DNA from: Marinobacter xestospongiae
GTDB taxonomy: Bacteria > Pseudomonadota > Gammaproteobacteria > Pseudomonadales > Oleiphilaceae
Length of the DNA: 64,000 nt
NCBI RefSeq assembly: GCF_023156385.1
Contig: NZ_JAKZAK010000015.1
Location: 62,001 to 126,000, forward strand
Direction: 5' to 3'
Within the stretch, counting starts at the first letter, position 1. Each line of letters opens with the position of its first letter. Below the pieces are notes generated by a model. The model was not told where the DNA came from and ran no database searches. It saw only the letters and a program-made list of their open reading frames with translations. This document shows, piece by piece, positions 35,921-44,326 of this stretch. The position numbers and the translations under genes were made by a program.

Positions 35921-36493
35921 TCACGACAGCCGGGGGTCGGTGGCCTCAACCCCTGGTTGATCCCGGTTTCGATCGCGGAACGCCAGCAGTACGTCCACGC
36001 CTTCGCCCTGAAGGAAATCGCGGAATTCCAGCCAGTCCACCAGGCAGTACAAACACATCGCCGGGTAATGCCAGTGGTCAAACTCACCGTCCTGAACCCG
36101 CTCCGCCAGGGCGCTGAGGGTCTTGGCCACTCGCTCCCACTGCAGGTTGTAGAACATCGCGTCCTGGTCGACATCCAGCCCCGAGCGTTTGGACAACAGC
36201 AGGGTCACGAAGGAATCGTTGGCGGCGTCGATCAGCGTCAGCAGGTTTTCCTGGTCCCAGGTCAGCGGGTCCAGGCCCTGGCGGGCGCTCAGGTAGCGGG
36301 CGATGACGCGGGAATCGAACAGGGTCTGATGACCGTCGATCAGCATCGGTATCTTCAGCGCCGGATTGTGCTTACGCAGTTCGTCCCGATCGCCGCCATA
36401 GATGTCCAGGTTGGCGAACTCATGGGGTTCGTCGGTCAGCAGCAGGCGGATTCGTCGCACGTAGGGCGAGGTGGTTGAGCCAATCAGTTTCAT
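35921..36493 (-). CDS. Glutathione S-transferase family protein
   Basis: This 190-residue product has a thioredoxin-like GST N-domain: MKLIGSTTSPYVRRIRLLL (1-19), then NPALKIPMLIDGHQTLFDS (about 43-61), which holds the cis-Pro and the glutathione-binding Asp-Ser. The helical C-domain runs from about 85. The catalytic Ser/Cys at the usual position is not certain. It lies 9 bases upstream of the alanine dehydrogenase gene on the same strand, so the two may be co-transcribed. Confidence 0.85.
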   Translation of the reverse strand: MKLIGSTTSPYVRRIRLLLTDEPHEFANLDIYGGDRDELRKHNPALKIPMLIDGHQTLFDSRVIARYLSARQGLDPLTWDQENLLTLIDAANDSFVTLLLSKRSGLDVDQDAMFYNLQWERVAKTLSALAERVQDGEFDHWHYPAMCLYCLVDWLEFRDFLQGEGVDVLLAFRDRNRDQPGVEATDPRLS

Positions 36494-36502
36494 GACAGGT
36501 CC

Positions 36503-37636
36503 TTAGGGGTTGTTGGCCAGTTGGGATACCAGAGTGTCGGGATCGACCGCTTCGTAGCCGTGGGCTTCCGCCACTTCCCGGTAACCGACCTGGCCACGGC
36601 AGACATTCAGCCCCCGGCGCAGGTGAGCGTCGTTAAGCAGCGCCTGTGCCGTGCCCTGGTCCGCCAGGGCGACGATATACGGCAGCGTGACGTTGTTCAA
36701 TGCCAGGGTGGATGTACGCGCCACAGCCCCGGGCATGTTGGCCACACAGTAGTGCACCACCCCTTCTTCCACAAAGGTGGGATTGTCGTGGGTGGTGGCC
36801 CGGGAGGTCTCGACACAGCCGCCCTGATCAATCGCCACATCCACCAGCACACTGCCATCTGGCATCCCCCGGAGCATATCCCGGGTGACCAGCTTGGGCG
36901 CCGAGGCGCCGGGAATCAGCACCGCGCCAATCACCAGATCCGCTTCGGTTACCGCCTGTTCCAGGGCGTCGGCGGTGGAGAACAGCGTGCGGATGCGATT
37001 GCCATACTGACGATCCAGGCTCCGCAACACCTCCATGTTGCGATCCAGCACTGTCACATCCGCGCCCAGCCCTACCGCCATGGCCAGTGCATTTTGGCCG
37101 ACCACGCCGCCGCCAATCACCGTCACCCGTGCCGGACTGACGCCGGGAACGCCTCCCAGTAACACACCGCGGCCGCCGAGGGATTTCTCCAGGCAGTGGG
37201 CGCCGGCCTGCACCGACATTCGCCCGGCAACCTCTGACATTGGCGCCAGCAGCGGCAGGTGGCCGTGATCGTCGGTCACCGTCTCATAGGCGATACAGGT
37301 GGCGCCGGAGGCGATCAGGTCGTCGGTCTGGGCACGATCCGGAGCCAGATGCAGGTAGGTAAACAGGGTATGATCGGGGGTCAGCATAGCCCGTTCGCCG
37401 GCCTGGGGTTCCTTCACCTTGACGATCAGTTGCCCCTGCCCGAACACCTCCGCCGCCGTACCGGCAATGCTGGCGCCCACGCGGGCGTAGTCGTCGTCGC
37501 TGAAGCCGATGCCGGCTCCGGCCTGGGTTTCCACCACCACCCGGTGGCCATGGCCGACCAGTTCCCGAACCGCCGACGGTGTCATGCCGACACGATACTC
37601 GTGATTCTTGATTTCCTTGGGTACGCCGATAATCAT
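36503..37636 (-). CDS. ald: Alanine dehydrogenase
   Basis: Ald converts L-alanine and NAD to pyruvate, ammonia and NADH. The 377-residue product starts with the conserved [20 protein letters not shown]. It has KVKEPQAGE carrying a pyruvate-binding lysine, [12 protein letters not shown], and the NAD fold [20 protein letters not shown] with [13 protein letters not shown]. Length matches the family (about 371). The starting ATG is preceded by AAGG. Confidence 0.95.
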   Translation of the reverse strand: MIIGVPKEIKNHEYRVGMTPSAVRELVGHGHRVVVETQAGAGIGFSDDDYARVGASIAGTAAEVFGQGQLIVKVKEPQAGERAMLTPDHTLFTYLHLAPDRAQTDDLIASGATCIAYETVTDDHGHLPLLAPMSEVAGRMSVQAGAHCLEKSLGGRGVLLGGVPGVSPARVTVIGGGVVGQNALAMAVGLGADVTVLDRNMEVLRSLDRQYGNRIRTLFSTADALEQAVTEADLVIGAVLIPGASAPKLVTRDMLRGMPDGSVLVDVAIDQGGCVETSRATTHDNPTFVEEGVVHYCVANMPGAVARTSTLALNNVTLPYIVALADQGTAQALLNDAHLRRGLNVCRGQVGYREVAEAHGYEAVDPDTLVSQLANNP

Positions 37637-37856
37637 GATGCCGGTACGCCACCTGGTCAGCCGCCAAAGCGGGCTCCCCGGTGCGCACTGTCCTCCGTTG
37701 CTGGTTACTCCACTGGACCGGCCACCGGCTCACCGGCGCCGGCCTGCCAATGGCTACCCGAGCGGACCGGGCCGACTCACCCCCGTCCACAGCTTGCCAC
37801 GCTTCAGAGACGCCACTGATCCACCCGGACGTCACCCTGAGGTGATCCCCGGTGCA
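37637..37856. other. Gap upstream of alanine dehydrogenase
   Basis: This 220-base stretch between two minus-strand genes has no gene. A small hairpin, TCACC-CTGA-GGTGA (about 37831-37844), has no T tract. Nothing else is recognised. Confidence 0.4.
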
Positions 37857-39623
37857 TCAGAGACTGTCGAGATACTCGGGTACCCTGTCCCACAGTTCAG
37901 CAGACTGCTGAATTTCAGACAACTGATTCCACAACAGTTCACAGAACTCCGGATAACGCTGATAAAAGTCGTCGGAAAACACCAGATAGGAGTACCCGCG
38001 ACCGAGGGGCGCCGGTATCGGCTCGATCCGTTCACGAAAGCACGGGTTGACCGCCAGCAGATGTTCCGCATACAGCCGGTCCGCTGCTACCGCCTGCACC
38101 CGACCGCGCAGCAGCATCTCAAAGCGTCCCTCCAGGCTCGGGTTCTCATACACCCGGACGCCGTGGCGGCGCAGCCGCTGACCGACCGAGGACGCAGTCG
38201 GTACCACCGCCGACCGGGGCCAGGGGCGATCCTCATCGTCGGTCTTCAGTCGATAGAGCCCCCAGCGCCAGCTCAGTACCGCACGGGCACTGTCCAGTCG
38301 CTCGGTGCCACCGGGCAGGTGCCCCTGGCTGCGGACATCATCCAGCGCGGTGGAACTGATCACGCCGTCCACCCGCCCCTGCTGCAGACTCATCAGCGCC
38401 CGCTTTCGGGGCTGACGGCGATAGTGAATGGTGACTCCCGCGCGCTCTGCCAGCAGTTCCAGAGCATCCACCAGCAGGCCGGGACGAGGCTGATGCAGGG
38501 CAGGACCATTGCTCAGCAGCAGCGGGAAAAAGGCTTCGGCGGGCAACGCCACCGTCATTTCCGCCGGCCGGCCGCGGGTGGAGGCCATCGCCTGCCACAA
38601 AACATCGTCACGCTCACCGGTCAGCGGGTTCCGTGCACCCAGCACAATTTCCCGCTGATAATCCTGCAACTCGGCCACCAGAGTCTCCCCCAGCAGGCGC
38701 CGACTGCCGCCATCCAGTACCAGAGCAATACCGCCCTGGGCCAGCCCCAGGTTCTTCTGGTGGGTCAACCAAAGCCGATAGCGCTCGTTGATCAGGGAGA
38801 CATATACAGCCTGGTCCAGCCGTTTCGTTGCGGAGGTGAGGACACTGTCGGGAAACAGCGGATTCTGGTCGCTGTCCACGCCGATGGCCAACACTCCCAG
38901 GCGGTCCGCCTCGGCCAACGCCCCCAGGCTGCTGTCACCGGCCACCGGGAACACCACATCGGCCCCGTTGGCCACTATGGCCGCCACCAACCGACGGGCT
39001 GCTGCGTGATCGCTCCACGGTCGCGGAGTCACCTCCGCCAGGTAGCGGACGGTTACCTGCACATCGTCCCGAACAGTTCGTGCACCGGCCTCGAAACCTC
39101 GGCGAAACTCCTCCAGCGCTTCGTTGGCAACGCCACCCAGGAAGCCCAGATGCCCGCTGTCGCTGCGACGAGCCGCAGCCACACCGGCCAGGAAAGCCAC
39201 TTCCGCCTCGCGAAAGGCCACCGAGCGGACGTTGGGGCGGTCCAGGGTGTAATCCAGCGTGATAAATACGGTATCAGGAAAATCGGCTGCGACCCGGCGC
39301 ACCGACTCCGCAGTGCTGCTGCTCGGCACCAGGATCGGGGTATAGCCGGCCTCAGCAAGCTGCCGCAGCCGCTGCCGATGAGCCACCGGCTCCACTTCGG
39401 TAAAGGGCGTCACCGCCACACCGTAGCGATCTTCAAACCGCCGGATGCCCCGCACCATCTGGGCATTGAAGCCCTGATCGTCGAGCACCTCGCCGTTAAA
39501 CAGAATCGCCGGCCGGAACGGCGGCGTGCCAGCCGCTGCCAACGAACACACCGTGACCCCGGTGAAGACCCAGACCACCAGCCAGATCAGACGGCGGACA
39601 CCCCGTAACTGCGTCCACTTCAT
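37857..39623 (-). CDS. Fused periplasmic binding protein: BMP-family domain plus type II binding domain
   Basis: The ATG at 39623 gives 588 residues; a GTG at 39659 with GAAGGGA upstream is an alternative start. A signal peptide (about 10-32) leads into a BMP/Med-type domain (about 35-330), with NGEVLDDQGFNAQMVRGIRR, ADFPDTVFITLDYTLDRPNV and IGVDSDQNPLF. A second domain (about 350-585) resembles the amino-acid type II binding fold, with PGLLVDALELLAERAGVTIH and GRVDGVISS. No permease or ATPase gene is adjacent. It may be a sensor or orphan receptor rather than part of a transporter. Confidence 0.75.
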   Translation of the reverse strand: MKWTQLRGVRRLIWLVVWVFTGVTVCSLAAAGTPPFRPAILFNGEVLDDQGFNAQMVRGIRRFEDRYGVAVTPFTEVEPVAHRQRLRQLAEAGYTPILVPSSSTAESVRRVAADFPDTVFITLDYTLDRPNVRSVAFREAEVAFLAGVAAARRSDSGHLGFLGGVANEALEEFRRGFEAGARTVRDDVQVTVRYLAEVTPRPWSDHAAARRLVAAIVANGADVVFPVAGDSSLGALAEADRLGVLAIGVDSDQNPLFPDSVLTSATKRLDQAVYVSLINERYRLWLTHQKNLGLAQGGIALVLDGGSRRLLGETLVAELQDYQREIVLGARNPLTGERDDVLWQAMASTRGRPAEMTVALPAEAFFPLLLSNGPALHQPRPGLLVDALELLAERAGVTIHYRRQPRKRALMSLQQGRVDGVISSTALDDVRSQGHLPGGTERLDSARAVLSWRWGLYRLKTDDEDRPWPRSAVVPTASSVGQRLRRHGVRVYENPSLEGRFEMLLRGRVQAVAADRLYAEHLLAVNPCFRERIEPIPAPLGRGYSYLVFSDDFYQRYPEFCELLWNQLSEIQQSAELWDRVPEYLDSL

Positions 39624-39746
39624 CACCAACGAACCACCGCTGTTACCAACATCTGTCACAGAGTCCCTTCACAACAACTATAGTTTGAGAGCCTGCGGCC
39701 ACTTGGCGCCGCCTCTTCCCTTCCCATCTAGACAGGAGTCCCGGAC

Positions 39747-40538
39747 ATGCAATTGTACCCTCTTCCAGCCCTGGCAGCCGCCTCGCTACTGTGGCTCGGT
39801 CAACCCGCCCTGGCGGCGCTTCATACCGAGACGGTCGATTACCGGATCGACGATGAAACCTTCTCAGGGTACCTGGCGTTCGATGACAGTTCCGACCAGC
39901 CCCGCCCCGGCGTACTGGTGGTCCACGAGTGGTGGGGGCATAACGAGTTTGCCCGCCAGCAGGCCGAGCGACTGGCAGCAGAGGGCTACACCGCGTTCGC
40001 CCTCGACATGTATGGTGATGGCAAGCTGGCCGAACATCCCGAAGACGCCATGGCGTTTGCCAAAGCCGACCCGGAGCGACTGCGGCAGCGTTTTCTGGCG
40101 GCAATGGCGGTGCTGAAAAATCACCACACGGTAGCTTCGGACCAGATTGCCGCCCAGGGCTACTGTTTTGGTGGGTCGGTGGTGCTGGATATGGCTCGAC
40201 AGGGGGTGGAGCTGACCGGCGTGGTCAGTATCCACGGCGCGCTGACCAGCGCTGTGCCGGCGCAACCCGGCAAGGTGCAGGCGCGGGTCCAGGTGTACAC
40301 CGGTGGTGCGGACCAGTTGGTGCCGGCCAGCCAGGTGGCCGGTCTGGTGGAGGAGATGCAGACGGCGGGCGTAGATCTGACCATCACCAGCTTCCCCGGC
40401 GTCCAGCATTCCTTCAGCAACCCTGCCGCCGATCAGGTCGGTGAACGTTTTGACCTGCCGCTGGGGTACGATGAAGGCGCCGCCCAGCGGACCTGGGACG
40501 GTACCCTGGCGTTCTACCGGCAACTGTTCGAACACTAG
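39747..40538 (+). CDS. Dienelactone hydrolase family protein, exported
   Basis: This 263-residue alpha/beta-hydrolase has a signal peptide (MQLYPLPALAAASLLWLGQP to ALA). The core includes RPGVLVVHEWWGHNEFARQQ and the nucleophile elbow GYCFGG (Cys near 141), with FPGVQHSFSNP bearing the catalytic His (about 214-224). These features match dienelactone hydrolase relatives. It is divergent from the fused binding protein. Substrate is unknown. Confidence 0.9.
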   Translation: MQLYPLPALAAASLLWLGQPALAALHTETVDYRIDDETFSGYLAFDDSSDQPRPGVLVVHEWWGHNEFARQQAERLAAEGYTAFALDMYGDGKLAEHPEDAMAFAKADPERLRQRFLAAMAVLKNHHTVASDQIAAQGYCFGGSVVLDMARQGVELTGVVSIHGALTSAVPAQPGKVQARVQVYTGGADQLVPASQVAGLVEEMQTAGVDLTITSFPGVQHSFSNPAADQVGERFDLPLGYDEGAAQRTWDGTLAFYRQLFEH

Positions 40539-40594
40539 TGGCCCATCGGGTTACGTTGCTGATCGACCGAATCACGGCCCGGGACGCAAAAACG

Positions 40595-40623
40595 AAAAAA
40601 GGCAGCCGAAGCTGCCTTTTTCT
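40595..40623. terminator. Bidirectional Rho-independent terminator
   Basis: GGCAGC-CGAA-GCTGCC (40601-40616) is flanked by AAAAAA and TTTTTT, so it can end both the dienelactone hydrolase transcript and the convergent cold-shock transcript. Confidence 0.92.
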
Positions 40624-40638
40624 GCCGTATCTCTGCGA

Positions 40639-40845
40639 TTACAGAGCTACAACGTTCTCCGCCTGAGGACCTTTCTGGCCCTGAGTTACGGTGAACTCGA
40701 CCTGCTGGCCTTCGGCCAGGGTCTTGAAGCCGGAGCCCTGAATGGCGCTGTAGTGAACGAAAACGTCCGGGCCATCTTCGCGGGTGATGAAGCCGAAACC
40801 TTTGGTTTCGTTGAAGAACTTAACGGTGCCGGTGGTTGTAGACAT
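40639..40845 (-). CDS. Cold-shock family RNA-binding protein
   Basis: This is a 68-residue cold-shock domain protein (an RNA chaperone). RNP1 is KGFGFI (about 15-20) and RNP2 is VFVHY (about 28-32), with the usual start [15 protein letters not shown]. It ends right before a bidirectional terminator. The long upstream region (40846-41090) may be the leader; no cold-box element was checked. Confidence 0.95.
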   Translation of the reverse strand: MSTTTGTVKFFNETKGFGFITREDGPDVFVHYSAIQGSGFKTLAEGQQVEFTVTQGQKGPQAENVVAL

Positions 40846-41090
40846 ATCTTAACACTTCCTGAAATCAATCATATTTCTGTCGTCACATGTGGTGACGCCT
40901 GGTAACGGAAAAACTGGACTCGCGGATCAAAAACAGGACGATGCACAACTCACTTCGGCCGAATACGTCTTATTCATGACATGCTTTTCAAATCTTTCCT
41001 ACCCGTTGCACTCTACTCCTTGTTTTTATTCTTGCCAAGCTGATTTTTTCACAACAATACCGACGCTTATCCCAGCCTGAAAGTGGCCCA
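40846..41090. other. Cold-shock gene leader region
   Basis: This 245-base gap lies between the cold-shock gene and crcB, both on the minus strand. It is AT-rich for this genome. A long 5' leader is usual for cspA-type genes. No gene or riboswitch was identified. Confidence 0.45.
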
Positions 41091-41471
41091 TTACGCCCGC
41101 AGCAGACCGGCACTGTAGACCCCCAGAGCCACCATCAGCAGGGACCCCAGAAGGTGCGCCAGACTGCCGGCCACCGCCATCAGCCACTTGCCATCCTGAA
41201 TGGCGGCGAACATTTCCAGAGAAAACGTGGAGAAGGTGGTCAGGGCACCGCACAGGCCGGTGATGGCGAACAATCGCCACTCCGGCGCCAGGGCATTGTC
41301 GTGGCTGAAGTAGCTGATCAGCACACCGATCAGCCACCCACCCGCCAGGTTGGCCACCAGAGTACCGACGGGAATGGCGTGGTAGCTGCTGTTCAGCCAC
41401 AACCCCAGCAGCCATCTAAGGTTGGCGCCAATCACGGCCCCCAGGCTGACAGCCAGGCAAGACAACCACAT
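41091..41471 (-). CDS. crcB: Fluoride exporter CrcB (Fluc)
   Basis: CrcB exports fluoride as a dual-topology dimer. The 126-residue product has four hydrophobic helices and the signature GLCGALTTFSTFSLEM (about 72-87), whose TFSTF helps form the fluoride pore. GTLVANLAGGWLIGVL is the first conserved pore helix. Length is standard. The upstream space holds a strong stem structure at 41501-41574. Confidence 0.95.
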   Translation of the reverse strand: MWLSCLAVSLGAVIGANLRWLLGLWLNSSYHAIPVGTLVANLAGGWLIGVLISYFSHDNALAPEWRLFAITGLCGALTTFSTFSLEMFAAIQDGKWLMAVAGSLAHLLGSLLMVALGVYSAGLLRA

Positions 41472-41500
41472 GGCAAATTCTCCTGCTGATAGAACAAAGA

Positions 41501-41574
41501 ACCCGCCGCCGGGACCTCGGGCAGGCCGTCACGCCGGCTCGGCGTGACGCTGCCTTACAGCCCCAACGGCGGGT
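41501..41574 (-). other. Nested stem structure upstream of crcB
   Basis: In the minus-strand transcript an outer stem pairs ACCCGCCG with CGGCGGGT (8 bases). A GGCAG/CTGCC stem (5 bases) lies inside, and a perfect GTCACGCCG/CGGCGTGAC hairpin (9 bases, 3-base loop) is at the centre. A T-rich TCTTTGTTCT follows the outer stem. It could be a terminator/attenuator between fadE and crcB. It does not match the fluoride-riboswitch consensus as I know it. Confidence 0.6.
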
Positions 41575-41605
41575 CCTGTCAGGTCGATCGGCAAGGGCTG
41601 CCAAG

Positions 41606-44056
41606 TCAGGCGGCGTTGTGCTCGATCACCGATTCCTTGCGCTGGGCAAATGCGTCGAAGGGGAAGTCATCCACCGACAGCAGATCCAGCACATTGGCTT
41701 CGTACGCGCGCATGAACTCGGCTTCCTCGGTGCTGATCAGCTCAGCCTTCAGCGCCGCTTCCACACGCTCCTCCGGATGCAGCGCATCCATCGGCAGCTC
41801 ACCCTTGGCGTAGGCCTTGGTGACTTTGCGGTACAGCCCTTCAGCCTTGCTGTAATCCTTCAGCAGGTCGTTGTAGCGGGCAACCGGGTTGTCCACCGCG
41901 TCGTTACCGGCCGTGGTCCAAACCCCGGCCAACAGCTTGCCGCGAACCGGGGTATCGGTGGAGATAGCCCGCGCCAACGCCCGCGCCCGGTCATCGTGGG
42001 GACGATCCCAGCGCCGGCCCAGCGGCAGGGTAACCGCCCGCAAGGCCACTGCAACGGCCCGGTTCGGCAGATTCTGAAGAAACTCTTCCAGGGCGGTCTC
42101 GGTGCGGTTGAGCAGCAGCTCCAGGCTATACTGCATCACTTCCTTCTCACCTTCCACCGGCTGGGTTTCGTACCAGTGCTTGAGCACCATCGATGCCAGG
42201 TACAGGTTCGACAGCATGTCCCCCAGACGGGCGGAAATCAGCTCACGCATTTTCAGCTCTGACCCCAGGGTGGTCATGGCCGCATCGGAACACAGGCCAA
42301 AGGCCGCGCTGAAGCGAGCCACACCCTGGGCGTAGCGACGGGAGGCGTTATCGAACGGCACCTCGGCACGGCCCAGCCCCAGCGCCTGGGTGAAGGCGCG
42401 AGCGGCGTTGCCCATGATCAGACCGGCGTGGCTGAAGAAGGCATCGTCGAAAGCGTTGATGTCGTCGTTATCCTTCGCCGCCAGCTCCTTGAGCACGTAG
42501 GGATGGCAGCGTATCGCGCCCTGGCCGAAGATCATCAGGCTGCGGGTCATGATGTTGGCGCCTTCCACGGTGATCGACACCGCCGCACCGGAATAGCCGA
42601 TGCCCAGGTAGTTACGCGGCCCCAGGGTCACGGTTTTACCACCGTGAACGTCCATGGCGTCGGTCAGCACGCTGCGCTGGAACTCGGTCAGGTGGTATTT
42701 GAGGATGGCCGAGGGTACGGCGGGTTTCTCGCCATTATCCACCATGTTGGCGGTCTGGTTGACCGCCGCCTTGGCGATGTAGGTATGGGCGGCGATACGC
42801 GCCAGCGGTTCCTGCACCCCTTCCATATCCGCCACCGGGGTATTGAACTGGCGACGGACCCTGGTGAAGCCACCGGCGGTACCCACAGCGTACGCCGAAG
42901 CCCCGGCCGCACCGGACGGCAGGGTGATGCAGCGGCCCACCGACAGGCATTCCACCAGCATGCGCCAGCCCTGACCGGCCATCTCCTGGCCACCGATGAT
43001 GAAGTCGAGCGGGATGAACACGTCCTTGCCCTTGATCGGGCCGTTGAGGAACGGGCTGCCGATCGGGCAGTGGCGACGGCCGATATCCATGCCCTCGGTC
43101 CCCCGCGGAATCAGCGCGCAGGTGATGCCGTAATCTTTGGTCTCACCCAGCAGGCCGTCCGGATCGAACATCCGGAACGCCAGCCCCACCACGGTGGCAA
43201 CCGGTGCCAGGGTGATCCAGCGCTTCTCGAAGTTGAGCCGCAGCCCGAGAACTTCCTTGCCCTCATAGGTGCCTTTGCACACCACCCCGGTGTCGGGAAT
43301 GGAGGTGGCATCGGAGCCCGCGCGAGGGCCGGTCAAACCGAAGCAGGGAATTTCCCGGCCGTCTGCCAACCTTGGCAGATAGTGGTTCTTCTGCTCGTCC
43401 GTGCCGTATTTGAGCAGCAGTTCGCCCGGACCAAGTGAGTTAGGCACGCCAACGGTAACCATCAGGGACTCATTGGAAGCCAGCTTCTGCAGCACCGCAG
43501 ACTGGGCCTTGGCGGAGAATTCCAGACCACCGTAGGCCTTGGGGATGATCATTCCGAAGAATTTCTCTTTCTTGAGGAATTCCCACACTTCCGGGGGCAG
43601 GTCTGCACGCTCCACCGCGACATCCCAGGCGTTGCATTGGGAGATTGCCTCCACGCACTGGTTATCGACAAAGGCCTGTTCCTCTTCGGTCAGGCCGGTG
43701 TTGCGATTGATCAACAGGTTGTGCCAGTCCGGGCGACCACTGAACAGTTCGCCATCCCAGCCAACCGTACCCGCTTCCAGGGCCGTACGTTCGGTGTCAG
43801 AGACTTTCGGCGCCACTTTTTTGAACATGGCGAAAACACGGGGGGTCAGCCAGCTCTGGCGGAACCCGGGCAGACCGGCCGCGGCCACCAGGCCCGCAGC
43901 CACAAACAGTATCAGCGCCAGGGTGCCGGAGGCGAACAGCAGCGATACCACCGCCACCGAGACCAGCACCGTCAGTGCCGGTTTGGCTCCGGCTTCCTTG
44001 CGCATCACCACCAGCAGGCCGGCGATGGCTATCAGCAACAGGATAAACGTCATCAT
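41606..44056 (-). CDS. fadE: Acyl-CoA dehydrogenase FadE, membrane-associated
   Basis: FadE catalyses the first step of fatty-acid beta-oxidation. The 816-residue product has the FadE layout: two N-terminal hydrophobic segments (about 1-18 and 27-62), then an acyl-CoA dehydrogenase core (about 130-530) with PKAYGGLEFSAKAQSAVLQK and FGLTGPRAGSDATSIPDTGV. The long FadE C-terminal extension follows. Length agrees with FadE (about 814). Its start is the double ATG at 44051-44056. A perfect palindrome lies 26 bases upstream (44082-44095), possibly an operator. Confidence 0.95.
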   Translation of the reverse strand: MMTFILLLIAIAGLLVVMRKEAGAKPALTVLVSVAVVSLLFASGTLALILFVAAGLVAAAGLPGFRQSWLTPRVFAMFKKVAPKVSDTERTALEAGTVGWDGELFSGRPDWHNLLINRNTGLTEEEQAFVDNQCVEAISQCNAWDVAVERADLPPEVWEFLKKEKFFGMIIPKAYGGLEFSAKAQSAVLQKLASNESLMVTVGVPNSLGPGELLLKYGTDEQKNHYLPRLADGREIPCFGLTGPRAGSDATSIPDTGVVCKGTYEGKEVLGLRLNFEKRWITLAPVATVVGLAFRMFDPDGLLGETKDYGITCALIPRGTEGMDIGRRHCPIGSPFLNGPIKGKDVFIPLDFIIGGQEMAGQGWRMLVECLSVGRCITLPSGAAGASAYAVGTAGGFTRVRRQFNTPVADMEGVQEPLARIAAHTYIAKAAVNQTANMVDNGEKPAVPSAILKYHLTEFQRSVLTDAMDVHGGKTVTLGPRNYLGIGYSGAAVSITVEGANIMTRSLMIFGQGAIRCHPYVLKELAAKDNDDINAFDDAFFSHAGLIMGNAARAFTQALGLGRAEVPFDNASRRYAQGVARFSAAFGLCSDAAMTTLGSELKMRELISARLGDMLSNLYLASMVLKHWYETQPVEGEKEVMQYSLELLLNRTETALEEFLQNLPNRAVAVALRAVTLPLGRRWDRPHDDRARALARAISTDTPVRGKLLAGVWTTAGNDAVDNPVARYNDLLKDYSKAEGLYRKVTKAYAKGELPMDALHPEERVEAALKAELISTEEAEFMRAYEANVLDLLSVDDFPFDAFAQRKESVIEHNAA

Positions 44057-44081
44057 AGCTACTCATCATCCTTACGGAGTC

Positions 44082-44095
44082 CGGGAGCGCTCCCG
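44082..44095. promoter_or_regulatory. Perfect 14-base palindrome upstream of fadE
   Basis: CGGGAGCGCTCCCG is a perfect inverted repeat centred about 32 bases before the fadE start. It may be an operator site or a hairpin in the leader. It does not match the PsrA box I know of. Confidence 0.4.
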
Positions 44096-44326
44096 CCGGG
44101 ATCGTCTCCGCGACTCCAGGGTTGAAATGGGTTGATCCGTCTACTCTCTCAGCAGCATTGTACGCACCGGGCCGCAACACAGACTTGAGGTGCGGCACGT
44201 TGCCGTCGGCCCGCCAACACCAGCGGCGTCCGGGAACCGACTCAGGGACGCCGGCCAGGCCCGCGTCCCCGCCCGCCATGGCGGACCAGCCCTGTGATGG
44301 TTGCTCGCCAGCGCCGTGGCGTCAAC

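Noticed and set aside
37608..39608. A 666-codon plus-strand frame
   Set aside because: It is the shadow of the minus-strand binding-protein gene, with low-complexity Gln/His/Arg composition.
41472..41605. Fluoride riboswitch before crcB
   Set aside because: The conserved bases of the motif could not be found, only a GC-rich nested stem.
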